This document shows, one piece after another, positions 47,365 through 55,584 of a DNA stretch of 56,721 nt. The position numbers and the translations under genes are program-made. The notes under the pieces were generated by a model. It saw nothing but the letters and a program-made list of their open reading frames with translations. It did not search any database and had not been told where the DNA came from. Every line of letters starts with the position of its first letter. Within the stretch, counting starts at the first letter, position 1. Source of the DNA: Pseudomonas sp. GM49 (GTDB lineage Bacteria > Pseudomonadota > Gammaproteobacteria > Pseudomonadales > Pseudomonadaceae); the NCBI RefSeq assembly GCF_000282355.1, contig NZ_AKJL01000150.1:1-56721 (forward strand), given 5' to 3'.

Positions 47365-48078
47365 TCAGCTGCCTTTGACTTCCTTGCCGTTGACCGTACC
47401 GTTCAGGAGCATGATGTTGTACTCCTTGCCGTCGGTTTCGACCTGTTGCAGGCGGACCAGCAGGTAATCCCAGTCCTTGGCGAACCACATCACGGTGATG
47501 CGTTTGTTTTGTGTCGGGTCGCGCACACGTTCAACCTTGATCGCATCGATCTTGCCAGCCTTGGTGTCGACTTTTTCCGTGCCCAGCACGCGGAAGTCAT
47601 AAGTATCGACATCACTGCCATCGACCACCTGATAGGTCATGCTTTTCTTGCCGATGGCAACGTCTTGCTGCAAAGCCAGCTGATAGCTGGATTTGTCGAG
47701 CATGCCACGGTTCAGTGGAACCTTCACTGCGTCACCGCGATCGGTGCCGGTGATCATTTTGGTGTTCCAGTCGAAGTCCAGATCCGACTTCTTGGCCTTG
47801 CCCAGGCCGCCACGTTCAAAGTGGTACGACTCTGGAAGAAGCGTGTCCTTGTCCAGTGTCAGGGTGCTTTCCTCGGACAGGCTGGCGATCATCATCGACG
47901 CCTTGAAACTCAGTTTCCATTTGCCGTCGCTGGTTTTTTCGAGGCTGCGCTCGGCAGTGCCGCTCATGGGCAGCTGTTTCCAGTCGGCGGTGTAGCTGGC
48001 GGAGAAAGGTTGAAGGTCTGCCGCCTGGGCGAAGGGCAAGGCGAGCAGAGCGCAAGCGAAGAGCAGGGCGCGACGCAT
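47365..48078 (-). CDS. DUF3108 periplasmic protein
   Basis: A 237-residue DUF3108 protein with signal peptide MRRALLFACALLALPFAQAA. The mature part has FSASYTADWKQLPMSGTAERSLE at the front, LLPESYHFERGGLGKAKKSDLDFDW, and DYLLVRLQQVETDGKEY near the end, all typical of the family. No enzymatic motif. It lies 8 bases downstream of purN on the same strand and is probably in its operon. Function unknown. Confidence 0.9.
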   Translation of the reverse strand: MRRALLFACALLALPFAQAADLQPFSASYTADWKQLPMSGTAERSLEKTSDGKWKLSFKASMMIASLSEESTLTLDKDTLLPESYHFERGGLGKAKKSDLDFDWNTKMITGTDRGDAVKVPLNRGMLDKSSYQLALQQDVAIGKKSMTYQVVDGSDVDTYDFRVLGTEKVDTKAGKIDAIKVERVRDPTQNKRITVMWFAKDWDYLLVRLQQVETDGKEYNIMLLNGTVNGKEVKGS

Positions 48079-48086
48079 AAAATCTC

Positions 48087-48737
48087 CTAGTTTCGAATCA
48101 AGTGGCCGCTGGCCGCGAGTAACTGTCCATCCAGTAAAGCACCTTGCTCGCCGAGGGCCAGACGACCTTCGGCAAACCAGCGGACGGCCATCGGGTAGAT
48201 CAGGTGTTCCTGAACATGGACCCGCTGCGCCAGACTCTGCGGCGAATCCTGTAACTCTACCGGTATTACAGCCTGTACGACCAGTGGTCCGCCATCGAGT
48301 TCCTCGGTGACGAAGTGCACGGAGCAGCCATGCTCGGTGTCGCCAGCCTCCAGCGCGCGCTGATGAGTGTGTAACCCTTTGTATTTGGGTAGCAGCGAGG
48401 GATGGATATTGAGCAGGCGACCCTGATAGTGGCGTACGAAGCCAGCGCTGAGAATGCGCATGAATCCGGCCAGTACCACGAGTTCGGGATTGAAGGCGTC
48501 GATCAGTTCGATCAGCGCGGCGTCGAAGGCCTCGCGACCTTCGAAAGCCTTGTGATCCAGGGTGCGGGTGTCGATACCCGCGTCCCTGGCACGTTGCAGG
48601 CCGTAGGCGTCGGCGCGGTTGGAAATCACCGCAGCGATGCGGACCGGGCTGTCGCCGGTCCGCGTGCTGTCGATCAGGGCCTGCAAGTTACTGCCGGTGC
48701 CGGACAACAGCACCACGACATCACAGGTCTTAGGCAT
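48087..48737 (-). CDS. purN: Phosphoribosylglycinamide formyltransferase PurN
   Basis: A 216-residue GAR transformylase. VLLSGTGSNLQALI is the phosphate-binding start; the catalytic Asn and His are in LNIHPSLLPKYKGLHTH and the Asp in HFVTEELDGGPLV. It adds a formyl group from 10-formyl-THF in purine synthesis. ATG 48737 overlaps the purM stop by one base. Confidence 0.96.
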   Translation of the reverse strand: MPKTCDVVVLLSGTGSNLQALIDSTRTGDSPVRIAAVISNRADAYGLQRARDAGIDTRTLDHKAFEGREAFDAALIELIDAFNPELVVLAGFMRILSAGFVRHYQGRLLNIHPSLLPKYKGLHTHQRALEAGDTEHGCSVHFVTEELDGGPLVVQAVIPVELQDSPQSLAQRVHVQEHLIYPMAVRWFAEGRLALGEQGALLDGQLLAASGHLIRN

Positions 48738-49795
48738 CAGTGAGCCTTGAGGTTCTTCAGTTCTACCTGAGCCGCGCCTTCGGCAGCGGTGGAGATCTGG
48801 CCGATGACCCAAGGCTGTTCGCCGGCTTCACGCAGGACGTTCAGCGCGGTTTCAACGTGCTCTTGAGCTACGCAGATGACCATGCCCACGCCGCAGTTCA
48901 GCACGCGGTGCATTTCGTTCTCGTCAACGTTGCCTTTCTCTTGCAGCCAGTCGAACACTGCCGGGCGGTTCCAGCTGGCCACGTCAACCACAGCCTGCGC
49001 GCCTTTTGGCAGAACGCGCGGAATGTTGTCCAGCAGGCCGCCACCGGTGATGTGGGCCATGGCTTTGACAGCGCCGGTTTCCTTGATCAGCTTGAGCAGC
49101 GGCTTCACGTAGATGCGGGTCGGGGCCATCAGTAGGTCGGTCAGCGGCTTGCCGTCGAGCTGGGTGTTTTCGATGTCGGCGCCGGACACTTCGATGATCT
49201 TGCGGATCAGCGAGTAGCCGTTGGAGTGCGGACCGGAAGACGGCAGGGCGAGCAGGGCATCGCCGGCAGCGACTTTGGAGCCGTCGATAATTTCGGATTT
49301 TTCCACGACGCCGACGCAGAAGCCGGCCAGGTCGTAGTCTTCGCCTTCGTACATGCCAGGCATTTCAGCGGTTTCGCCGCCAACCAGCGAGCAGCCCGAC
49401 AGTTCGCAGCCAGCGCCGATGCCGGTCACAACCTGGGCAGCGGTATCGACGTTCAGTTTGCCGGTGGCGTAGTAGTCGAGGAAGAACAGTGGCTCGGCGC
49501 CACACACCACCAGGTCGTTGACGCACATGGCAACCAGGTCGATGCCGATGCTGTCGTGCTTGTTCAGGTTCAGTGCCAGGCGCAGCTTGGTGCCGACGCC
49601 GTCAGTACCGGAAACCAGCACAGGCTGCTTGTAGCCGGCCGGGATTTCGCAGAGGGCGCCAAAACCGCCCAGGCCGCCCATGACTTCCGGGCGCGCAGTG
49701 CGCTTGGCGACGCTCTTGATGCGTTCGACCAATGCTTCACCGGCGTCGATGTCTACACCGGCGTCCTTGTAGCTCAGGGAGGGTTGCTTGCTCAT
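48737..49795 (-). CDS. purM: Phosphoribosylformylglycinamidine cyclo-ligase PurM
   Basis: A 352-residue AIR synthetase. It starts [22 protein letters not shown] and has the [18 protein letters not shown]-binding motif, [11 protein letters not shown] and [13 protein letters not shown]. It closes the imidazole ring in the step after PurL. It forms a purM-purN operon, the normal arrangement, and is divergent from the DUF2066 gene. Confidence 0.97.
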   Translation of the reverse strand: MSKQPSLSYKDAGVDIDAGEALVERIKSVAKRTARPEVMGGLGGFGALCEIPAGYKQPVLVSGTDGVGTKLRLALNLNKHDSIGIDLVAMCVNDLVVCGAEPLFFLDYYATGKLNVDTAAQVVTGIGAGCELSGCSLVGGETAEMPGMYEGEDYDLAGFCVGVVEKSEIIDGSKVAAGDALLALPSSGPHSNGYSLIRKIIEVSGADIENTQLDGKPLTDLLMAPTRIYVKPLLKLIKETGAVKAMAHITGGGLLDNIPRVLPKGAQAVVDVASWNRPAVFDWLQEKGNVDENEMHRVLNCGVGMVICVAQEHVETALNVLREAGEQPWVIGQISTAAEGAAQVELKNLKAH

Positions 49796-50181
49796 GATCC
49801 AGGCCTTTAGGGGGGGGATTTCTGGGTAACGACCGAGTCCGTCGGGAGCGCCGAAACTGCGTAGGCGAGAACCATGCGCGCTATTCGGACACTGCCCGGC
49901 TGTTGCCGGTCTGCGAAGGCGCGCGATTTTATCAGGCTTGAGCCGCAGCGGCCATCCTCAGGCCGACAGCAGGGCCATATCCGCTCAAAAAAACCATAAA
50001 AGCGCGGTGTCGGTGGCATCCTGCATCGCTGTATAAGGTATCGCGATTAACGGTCTATCGTTATGACAGTGCGAAAACTTACCCGGAACGTGTGAATGTT
50101 TTGCGTCGGGCAGTGGTCACAGCCTTGCTCGATCGTCTTCATGCGGTCTGTTTCAGCCGCTCTTGTCGTCAGGAATCTTCC
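49796..50181. other. Gene-free divergent promoter region purM / DUF2066
   Basis: About 386 bases. It holds the promoters of both flanking genes. TAAAAT on the minus strand (49931-49926) could be a purM -10, but no good -35 is placed. I see no terminator, REP or clear palindrome. Confidence 0.55.
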
Positions 50182-51228
50182 ATGCGTTTTTGTAAATTCT
50201 TGCTTGTGAGTTGTTTGTCAGTGGTCAGCCTGGTCAGTCATGCCGAAACTGTCAAAGGCCTTTATCAGGTGCGCGAGCCAGTGAATGGCCAGTCGCCCGA
50301 GGAGCGCGATCAGGCGACTCAGCGTGCGTTGGACACATTGGTATTGCGCCTGACCGGCGACCCCAAGGCCGCTCAAAGTCCGGGGTTGGCAGCAATTCGC
50401 AAAGACCCGCAACAGATCATCAGCCAATACGGCTTTGATGCCGGGCCGCCGGAAGTCCTGAAAGTCGATTTCGATCCGGGTACCACCGAGCAGGCCTTGC
50501 GCCGCGCCGGCCTGGCCATGTGGGGGCCCAATCGGCCGTCGATCCTCGGCTGGTGGTTGAATGATTCCACCGAGGGTTCCAGTCTGGTGGGCGACGGCCA
50601 GGCCAGCGCGGCGCCGTTGCGTCGGGCTGCCCAGCACCGTGGCTTGCCATTGCGCTTGCCATTGGCCGACCTGAACGAACAGATCGTCGCGACCGCGCCG
50701 AATCTGGAAGGCGCAGATCCCGCGCCTTTGCATGCTGCATCGGAACGCTACAACGCCGACGCCTTGCTCGCGGTACACGCCCAGGAAGAGGGCGGGCAAT
50801 GGCAAGCCAAGTGGCGTCTGTGGCTGGGTGATCAGAAAGAGGCCGGCACCGTGCAGGGCGCCGATCAGGCCGCCGTGGCCGATGCGGTGATGCTGGCGGT
50901 CAACGAGCGCCTGGCACCGCGGTTTGTCGCCAGGCCCGGTGCTTCGAGCGAGCAATTGCTGGAAGTGCAAGGCATGAATCTTGAGCACTACGCGTCGCTT
51001 GGCCGTTTGCTGGAGCCCTTTGGCGGGCGCGTGCAAAGTGTCGAGGGCGACCGGATCCTCTATCGGGTCAATGGCAGCGTCGATCAGCTGCGTGCACAGC
51101 TGTCGCTGGCCAGGCTCCAGGAAACGCCGGCGGGTCAAGCACCGGCCGCGCCCGTTCAGCCCGCTTCCGGCGGTTCGGTGCCTGCCGCAGCGCCGGCCCC
51201 AACCCCGCAACTGCGTTTTCGCTGGTAG
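50182..51228 (+). CDS. DUF2066 exported protein
   Basis: A 348-residue protein with signal peptide MRFCKFLLVSCLSVVSLVSHA (cut before ETV). The mature N-terminus (VKGLYQVREPVNGQSPEERD) and LVLRLTGDPKAAQSPGL are the DUF2066 hallmarks. The C-terminal tail is Ala/Pro-rich. Its role is unknown; in pseudomonads it is regularly found between purM and the AI-2E/hda genes, as here. AGGAA is 7 bases before the ATG. Confidence 0.88.
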   Translation: MRFCKFLLVSCLSVVSLVSHAETVKGLYQVREPVNGQSPEERDQATQRALDTLVLRLTGDPKAAQSPGLAAIRKDPQQIISQYGFDAGPPEVLKVDFDPGTTEQALRRAGLAMWGPNRPSILGWWLNDSTEGSSLVGDGQASAAPLRRAAQHRGLPLRLPLADLNEQIVATAPNLEGADPAPLHAASERYNADALLAVHAQEEGGQWQAKWRLWLGDQKEAGTVQGADQAAVADAVMLAVNERLAPRFVARPGASSEQLLEVQGMNLEHYASLGRLLEPFGGRVQSVEGDRILYRVNGSVDQLRAQLSLARLQETPAGQAPAAPVQPASGGSVPAAAPAPTPQLRFRW

Positions 51229-51264
51229 TTTTTCTTTCTTTATATAGAAGCAATGGAGTGGTTC

Positions 51265-52338
51265 ATGGCCGATACGCGGCGTTGGTTCTGGCTCGGTGGG
51301 GTGGTCCTGCTTTGTGCGTTTGTCTGGTTGTTGCATCCGATCCTGACGCCGTTTCTGGTGGCACTGCTGTTGGCCTACCTTTTCGACCCGCTGGTGGATC
51401 GGCTGGAGAAGGCAGGCTTGTCCCGAACCTGGGGTGTCGTGGCGGTGTTTACCCTGTTTGCATTGATCCTCACCACGCTGCTGTTGGTATTGGTGCCGCT
51501 GCTCGCCAGGCAGTTGTTTCGTTTGTATGAGCTGGCCCCGCAGATGCTCGACTGGCTACAGCACACGGCGTTGCCCTGGGCGCAATCGAAGTTCGGCTTG
51601 TCGGAAGGTTTCTGGAAGTTCGACAAGCTCAAGGCCGCCATCAGCGAGCATATGAGTCAGACTTCCGATGTTGTCGGCGTGGTGCTGAGTCATGCCACTG
51701 CCTCGGGGCTGGCGTTGATTGGCTGGTTGGCGAATCTGGTGTTGATTCCGGTGGTGAGCTTTTATTTGTTGCGGGATTGGGACTTGATGATGGCCAAGAT
51801 CCGCAGCCTGCTGCCCCGCGATCGTGAAGAGCGCGCGGTATTGCTGGCAGGTGAATGCCATGTAGTGCTCGGAGCGTTCATTCGCGGACAATTGCTGGTG
51901 ATGGTGGCCTTGGGTGTGATCTACGCGGCTGGCCTGATGCTGGTCGGGTTGGAGCTGGGCTTGTTGATTGGCCTGATTGCCGGTTTGGCGGCCATCGTGC
52001 CATACATGGGGTTTATCATCGGCATTGGCGCCGCGTTGATTGCGGGGTTGTTCCAGTTCGGCGGTGATCTTTACCCGATGCTCGGCATCGTCGCGGTGTT
52101 CATGGTCGGCCAGGCACTGGAGGGTATGGTGCTGACGCCGTTGCTGGTCGGTGACCGGATTGGCCTGCACCCGGTGGCGGTGATTTTCTCGATACTGGCC
52201 GGTGGTGAGCTGTTTGGCTTTACTGGCGTGCTACTGGCATTACCAGTCGCGGCGGTGATCATGGTGCTCGTGCGCCATGTGCATGATTTGTATAAGGATT
52301 CTGAAGTTTACGGCGGTGTCGACGAACCGCAGCTGTAG
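51265..52338 (+). CDS. AI-2E/PerM-family inner-membrane protein
   Basis: A 357-residue protein of the AI-2E exporter (PerM) family with about seven or eight helices: HPILTPFLVALLLAYLFDPLVDRLE near the front and GLIAGLAAIVPYMGFIIGIGAALIA near the back, with the GQALEGMVLTPLLVGDRIGLHP signature. True substrate unknown; some family members export AI-2, others are Na+/H+ antiporters. ATG 51265 is chosen since GGAG is 7 bases before; ATG 51253 is possible. It follows the DUF2066 gene by 36 bases and is probably co-transcribed. Confidence 0.9.
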   Translation: MADTRRWFWLGGVVLLCAFVWLLHPILTPFLVALLLAYLFDPLVDRLEKAGLSRTWGVVAVFTLFALILTTLLLVLVPLLARQLFRLYELAPQMLDWLQHTALPWAQSKFGLSEGFWKFDKLKAAISEHMSQTSDVVGVVLSHATASGLALIGWLANLVLIPVVSFYLLRDWDLMMAKIRSLLPRDREERAVLLAGECHVVLGAFIRGQLLVMVALGVIYAAGLMLVGLELGLLIGLIAGLAAIVPYMGFIIGIGAALIAGLFQFGGDLYPMLGIVAVFMVGQALEGMVLTPLLVGDRIGLHPVAVIFSILAGGELFGFTGVLLALPVAAVIMVLVRHVHDLYKDSEVYGGVDEPQL

Positions 52339-52568
52339 GGGGTGTCGATCGGCAATGGCAGGCTGCCCGGGTTCGTGCCAGGTCAGCCTGCTTGCTTCAC
52401 GCGACTGTCACATGCACCGCCAAAGAAACTGCCATAAAACCGGTGCATTAACGCAAACCTTTGATTTTGCTTGTGGTCTGTCGCATTGTGCGGCCCGGCT
52501 CACGGGTATAAACTTCGCAAACTTTACACAGAGGCCACTAACGGTTCCTTTGGAACTGTTCAGTCAGC

Positions 52569-53273
52569 ATGAAACCGATTCAGCTGCCCCTAGGTGTGCG
52601 TCTGCGTGACGACGCCACCTTTATCAACTACTACCCAGGCGCCAATGCCGCTGCACTCGGCTATGTCGAGCGGCTGTGCGAAGCCGACGCCGGCTGGACC
52701 GAGAGCCTGATCTACCTTTGGGGCAAGGACGGGGTAGGGCGTACGCACCTGTTGCAGGCCGCCTGCCTGCGTTTCGAGCAATTGGGGGAGCCGGCGGTGT
52801 ACCTGCCGTTGGCCGAGTTGCTGGATCGCGGTACCGAAATCCTCGACAACCTGGAACAGTACGAACTGGTCTGCCTGGATGATTTGCAAGTGGTTGCCGG
52901 GCGAGCGGACTGGGAAGAGGCGCTGTTTCATCTGTTCAATCGCTTGCGCGACAGCGGCCGACGTTTGCTGATTGCCGCCTCGACATCACCGCGCGAGTTG
53001 CCGGTGAAGCTGGCGGATCTCAAGTCCCGCCTGACCCTGGCCCTGATCTTTCAGATGCGCCCGTTGTCCGATGAGGACAAGTTGCGTGCACTGCAATTGC
53101 GCGCATCCCGTCGCGGGCTGCATCTGACCGACGAAGTCGGGCATTTCATTTTGACTCGCGGTACCCGCAGCATGAGTGCGCTTTTCGAGCTGCTCGAGCG
53201 TCTCGATCAGGCCTCCCTCCAGGCTCAGCGCAAGCTGACAATCCCGTTTTTGAAAGAAACCCTCGGCTGGTAA
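52569..53273 (+). CDS. hda: DnaA regulatory inactivator Hda
   Basis: A 234-residue AAA+ protein. MKPIQLPLGVRLRDDATFINY is the clamp-binding front (QLPLGV). The Walker A site is LWGKDGVGRTHLL, and Walker B is LVCLDDLQVV. It binds the DNA clamp after replication and triggers ATP hydrolysis by DnaA, stopping re-initiation. The ORF starts 230 bases after the AI-2E gene. Confidence 0.94.
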   Translation: MKPIQLPLGVRLRDDATFINYYPGANAAALGYVERLCEADAGWTESLIYLWGKDGVGRTHLLQAACLRFEQLGEPAVYLPLAELLDRGTEILDNLEQYELVCLDDLQVVAGRADWEEALFHLFNRLRDSGRRLLIAASTSPRELPVKLADLKSRLTLALIFQMRPLSDEDKLRALQLRASRRGLHLTDEVGHFILTRGTRSMSALFELLERLDQASLQAQRKLTIPFLKETLGW

Positions 53274-53495
53274 ACCCGCTGAAGCCGGGGCCTTTAGCGA
53301 GTTCGGCATATCTCAGGCGCCAGAAACCCCGCTTTCCTGCCAGGTTGCAGGCTGCGCGTATGTTTAAAATGGGCTTAAGCGCTTAGATGTAAACGAGAAA
53401 CGGATAAGTCACAAAAAGATCGATTGAATTTGCAAATGAGGTTGATAGCGGGCATAGTCTCGGCTTCTTTACAACTTTCAGCCACGGTCGTGCCC

Positions 53496-54143
53496 ATGCT
53501 AAATCGCTTCGCACCCCTCGTGCCTCTCGCACTCGTTACCCTGTTGTTCGGTTGCGCTGCCCACACTCCGGTGTCCCAGCAAGAGCAGCAACAGCAGGCC
53601 AGGAATTCTGCAACTGCCCAGTCTTCCGCTCTTTACCAGGACGCTTTTTACCAGGAAGAGAAGGCTACCGAAAATGAGCTCGCAGACTTCGCCGGTGGCA
53701 AGTCCTACCAGCTTCCGGTCCTGGCCGACAGCATCCTCGAACGCGGCATGTCCCTGATCGGTACCCGTTACCGTTTTGGCGGTACTTCTGAAGCTGGCTT
53801 CGATTGCAGTGGTTTCATCGGTTACCTCTTCCGTGAAGAAGCGGGCATGAACCTGCCACGCTCCACCCGCGAAATGATCAACGTGGACGCTCCGCTGGTC
53901 TCGCGCAGCAAGCTTGAGCCGGGCGACCTGCTGTTCTTCGCAACCAACGGCCGTCGCGGTCGCGTCAGTCACGCCGGGATCTACCTGGGTGACAACCAGT
54001 TCATCCACTCCAGCAGCCGCCGCAGCGGTGGTGTGCGCATCGATAGCCTGGGTGACAGCTACTGGAGCAAGACCTTCATCGAAGCCAAGCGCGCCCTGGC
54101 GATGGCACCTAACGCGTCGCCAATCGTCACTGCACGTAAATAA
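53496..54143 (+). CDS. NlpC/P60 peptidase lipoprotein (first of two)
   Basis: A 215-residue lipoprotein with signal MLNRFAPLVPLALVTLLFGC (lipid Cys20). After a Gln-rich spacer (QQEQQQQ, 28-34) lies the NlpC/P60 domain from about residue 80, with catalytic Cys104 in GFDCSGF, His159 in RVSHAG and the third site near His171. It cuts gamma-D-glutamyl-diaminopimelate or similar peptidoglycan links and is likely an outer-membrane endopeptidase like MepS/Spr. The ATG at 53496 is chosen from the lipobox; the frame extends upstream to 53424. Downstream is a second, related gene. Confidence 0.9.
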   Translation: MLNRFAPLVPLALVTLLFGCAAHTPVSQQEQQQQARNSATAQSSALYQDAFYQEEKATENELADFAGGKSYQLPVLADSILERGMSLIGTRYRFGGTSEAGFDCSGFIGYLFREEAGMNLPRSTREMINVDAPLVSRSKLEPGDLLFFATNGRRGRVSHAGIYLGDNQFIHSSSRRSGGVRIDSLGDSYWSKTFIEAKRALAMAPNASPIVTARK

Positions 54144-54225
54144 GCGGACAATATGTAGGGCGAACTTAAAGTCTTACTTGAAGTTTGTCGCGTAGCCGCT
54201 AGAATCTTGATCTACAAATGATGGC

Positions 54226-54260
54226 AAACCGCCTGCGTCTCACGCAGGCGGTTTTCTTTT
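54226..54260 (+). terminator. Terminator between the two NlpC/P60 genes
   Basis: AAACCGCCTGCG pairs with CGCAGGCGGTTT over a TCTCA loop; TTCTTTT follows. The tandem genes are therefore probably not one transcript. Confidence 0.85.
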
Positions 54261-54308
54261 CTGCGCTCCCCGCAGAAAAAGCCGCAGCCAGATCAGGATG
54301 CTCTGCTT

Positions 54309-54845
54309 ATGACGACGTCGGCCCGCCTCGCAATCATGTTCTTCGCAGCGCTGCTCAGTGCCTGCGCCAGCCGCACACCGCCTCCTGCGCCGGTGGTTCG
54401 CGCTCCCATCGTATTTGGCTCCTCGCAAGCGTTTTCGCCCGAAGCGGAAGATGTGCTGTTTCGCGCGCTTGGTCTGGTGGGTACACCCTATCGCTGGGGT
54501 GGCAATACGCCGGATTCCGGATTTGATTGCAGCGGCCTGATCGCCTACGTGTATCGCGATGTCGCCGGTATTTCCTTGCCGCGCACCACTCGCGAGATGA
54601 TCTCCATGCAGGCGGCGAGCGTGGGCAAGGAAGGTCTGCAAACCGGTGACCTGATTTTCTTCGCCACCAATGGCGGTTCCCAGGTCAGTCATGCCGGCAT
54701 CTACGTGGGAGAAGGCCGTTTCGTCCACGCGCCGGCCACCGGCGGCACCGTGAAGCTCGACAGCTTGTCCAAGGCTTATTGGCAAAAAGCTTATCTGAGC
54801 GCCAAGCGTGTTCTGCAGCCTGAACATCTGGCGCGCAATCCGTAA
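54309..54845 (+). CDS. NlpC/P60 peptidase lipoprotein (second of two)
   Basis: A 178-residue lipoprotein with a short signal MTTSARLAIMFFAALLSAC (lipid Cys19). The NlpC/P60 domain has catalytic Cys74 in GFDCSGLIAY, His128 in QVSHAG and His140 in FVHAP. It lacks the Gln-rich spacer of its neighbour and is 37 residues shorter. The two share the same domain in tandem, pointing to an old duplication, but signal, spacer and strand-end regions differ. Confidence 0.9.
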   Translation: MTTSARLAIMFFAALLSACASRTPPPAPVVRAPIVFGSSQAFSPEAEDVLFRALGLVGTPYRWGGNTPDSGFDCSGLIAYVYRDVAGISLPRTTREMISMQAASVGKEGLQTGDLIFFATNGGSQVSHAGIYVGEGRFVHAPATGGTVKLDSLSKAYWQKAYLSAKRVLQPEHLARNP

Positions 54846-54863
54846 CTTCCGGAGCTGGTGGTC

Positions 54864-55526
54864 ATGACTGCTCGCACGCTGAATCTCGACGACGCCCTGT
54901 ACCAATACCTGCTCGATGTTTCCCTGCGCGAAACGCCTTTGCTCAAGCGCTTGCGCGATGAGACCCAGGCGCTGCCAATGGCACGTTGGCAGGTGGCGCC
55001 GGAGCAGGGGCAGTTTCTCGCCTTGCTGGTGAAACTGACGGGGGCCAGACGCTTGCTCGAAGTCGGCACCTTCACCGGTTACAGCTCCCTTTGCATGGCG
55101 GCGGCATTGCCCGCTGACGGTTCGCTGATTTGCTGTGATATCCCCGGCGACTACAACGCCACCGCGCGGCGGTACTGGCAGGAAGCGGGGCTCACCGGGC
55201 GGATCGACCTGCGACTGGCACCGGCACTGGAAACCCTGGCCGAGCTTGAGCGACAAGGGCAGGGCGAGTCGTTCGACCTGGTGTTCATCGATGCCGACAA
55301 GGCCAACTACCCGAGTTATCTGGAACACGCCCTGCGATTGCTGCGGGTCGGTGGGCTGGTGGTGTTCGATAACACGCTGTGGAGCGGACGCGTGCTGGAA
55401 GTGAGTCCCGAAAGTGCAGACACCCAAGCTATCCAGGCACTCAACAGCGCCTTGAAAGTGGATGCGCGGGTGGATCTGTCGTTGTTGCCTATCGGCGATG
55501 GATTGACGCTCTGCCGCAAGCGCTGA
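54864..55526 (+). CDS. SAM-dependent O-methyltransferase (CCoAOMT type)
   Basis: A 220-residue class I methyltransferase of the caffeoyl-CoA/catechol O-methyltransferase kind. The SAM site is LLEVGTFTGYSSLCMAAALP; the metal-site region is DLVFIDADKANYPSYLEHALR. It would methylate a phenolic or catechol hydroxyl; the substrate is unknown. ATG 54864 has GGAG 9 bases before. It lies 18 bases after the second peptidase gene and may be co-transcribed with it. Confidence 0.9.
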   Translation: MTARTLNLDDALYQYLLDVSLRETPLLKRLRDETQALPMARWQVAPEQGQFLALLVKLTGARRLLEVGTFTGYSSLCMAAALPADGSLICCDIPGDYNATARRYWQEAGLTGRIDLRLAPALETLAELERQGQGESFDLVFIDADKANYPSYLEHALRLLRVGGLVVFDNTLWSGRVLEVSPESADTQAIQALNSALKVDARVDLSLLPIGDGLTLCRKR

Positions 55527-55529
55527 CTC

Positions 55530-55558
55530 CTGTAGGAGCGAGCAAGCCCGCTCCCGCA
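55530..55558. repeat. Compact REP hairpin
   Basis: A single short palindrome (TGTAGGAGCGAGCAAGCCCGC and its near inverse), with one arm GTAGGAG and the other CTCCCGC, between the convergent methyltransferase and dehydrogenase genes. Confidence 0.7.
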
Positions 55559-55584
55559 TTGGGTAGAGGTTGGCAGTCGGGAGT

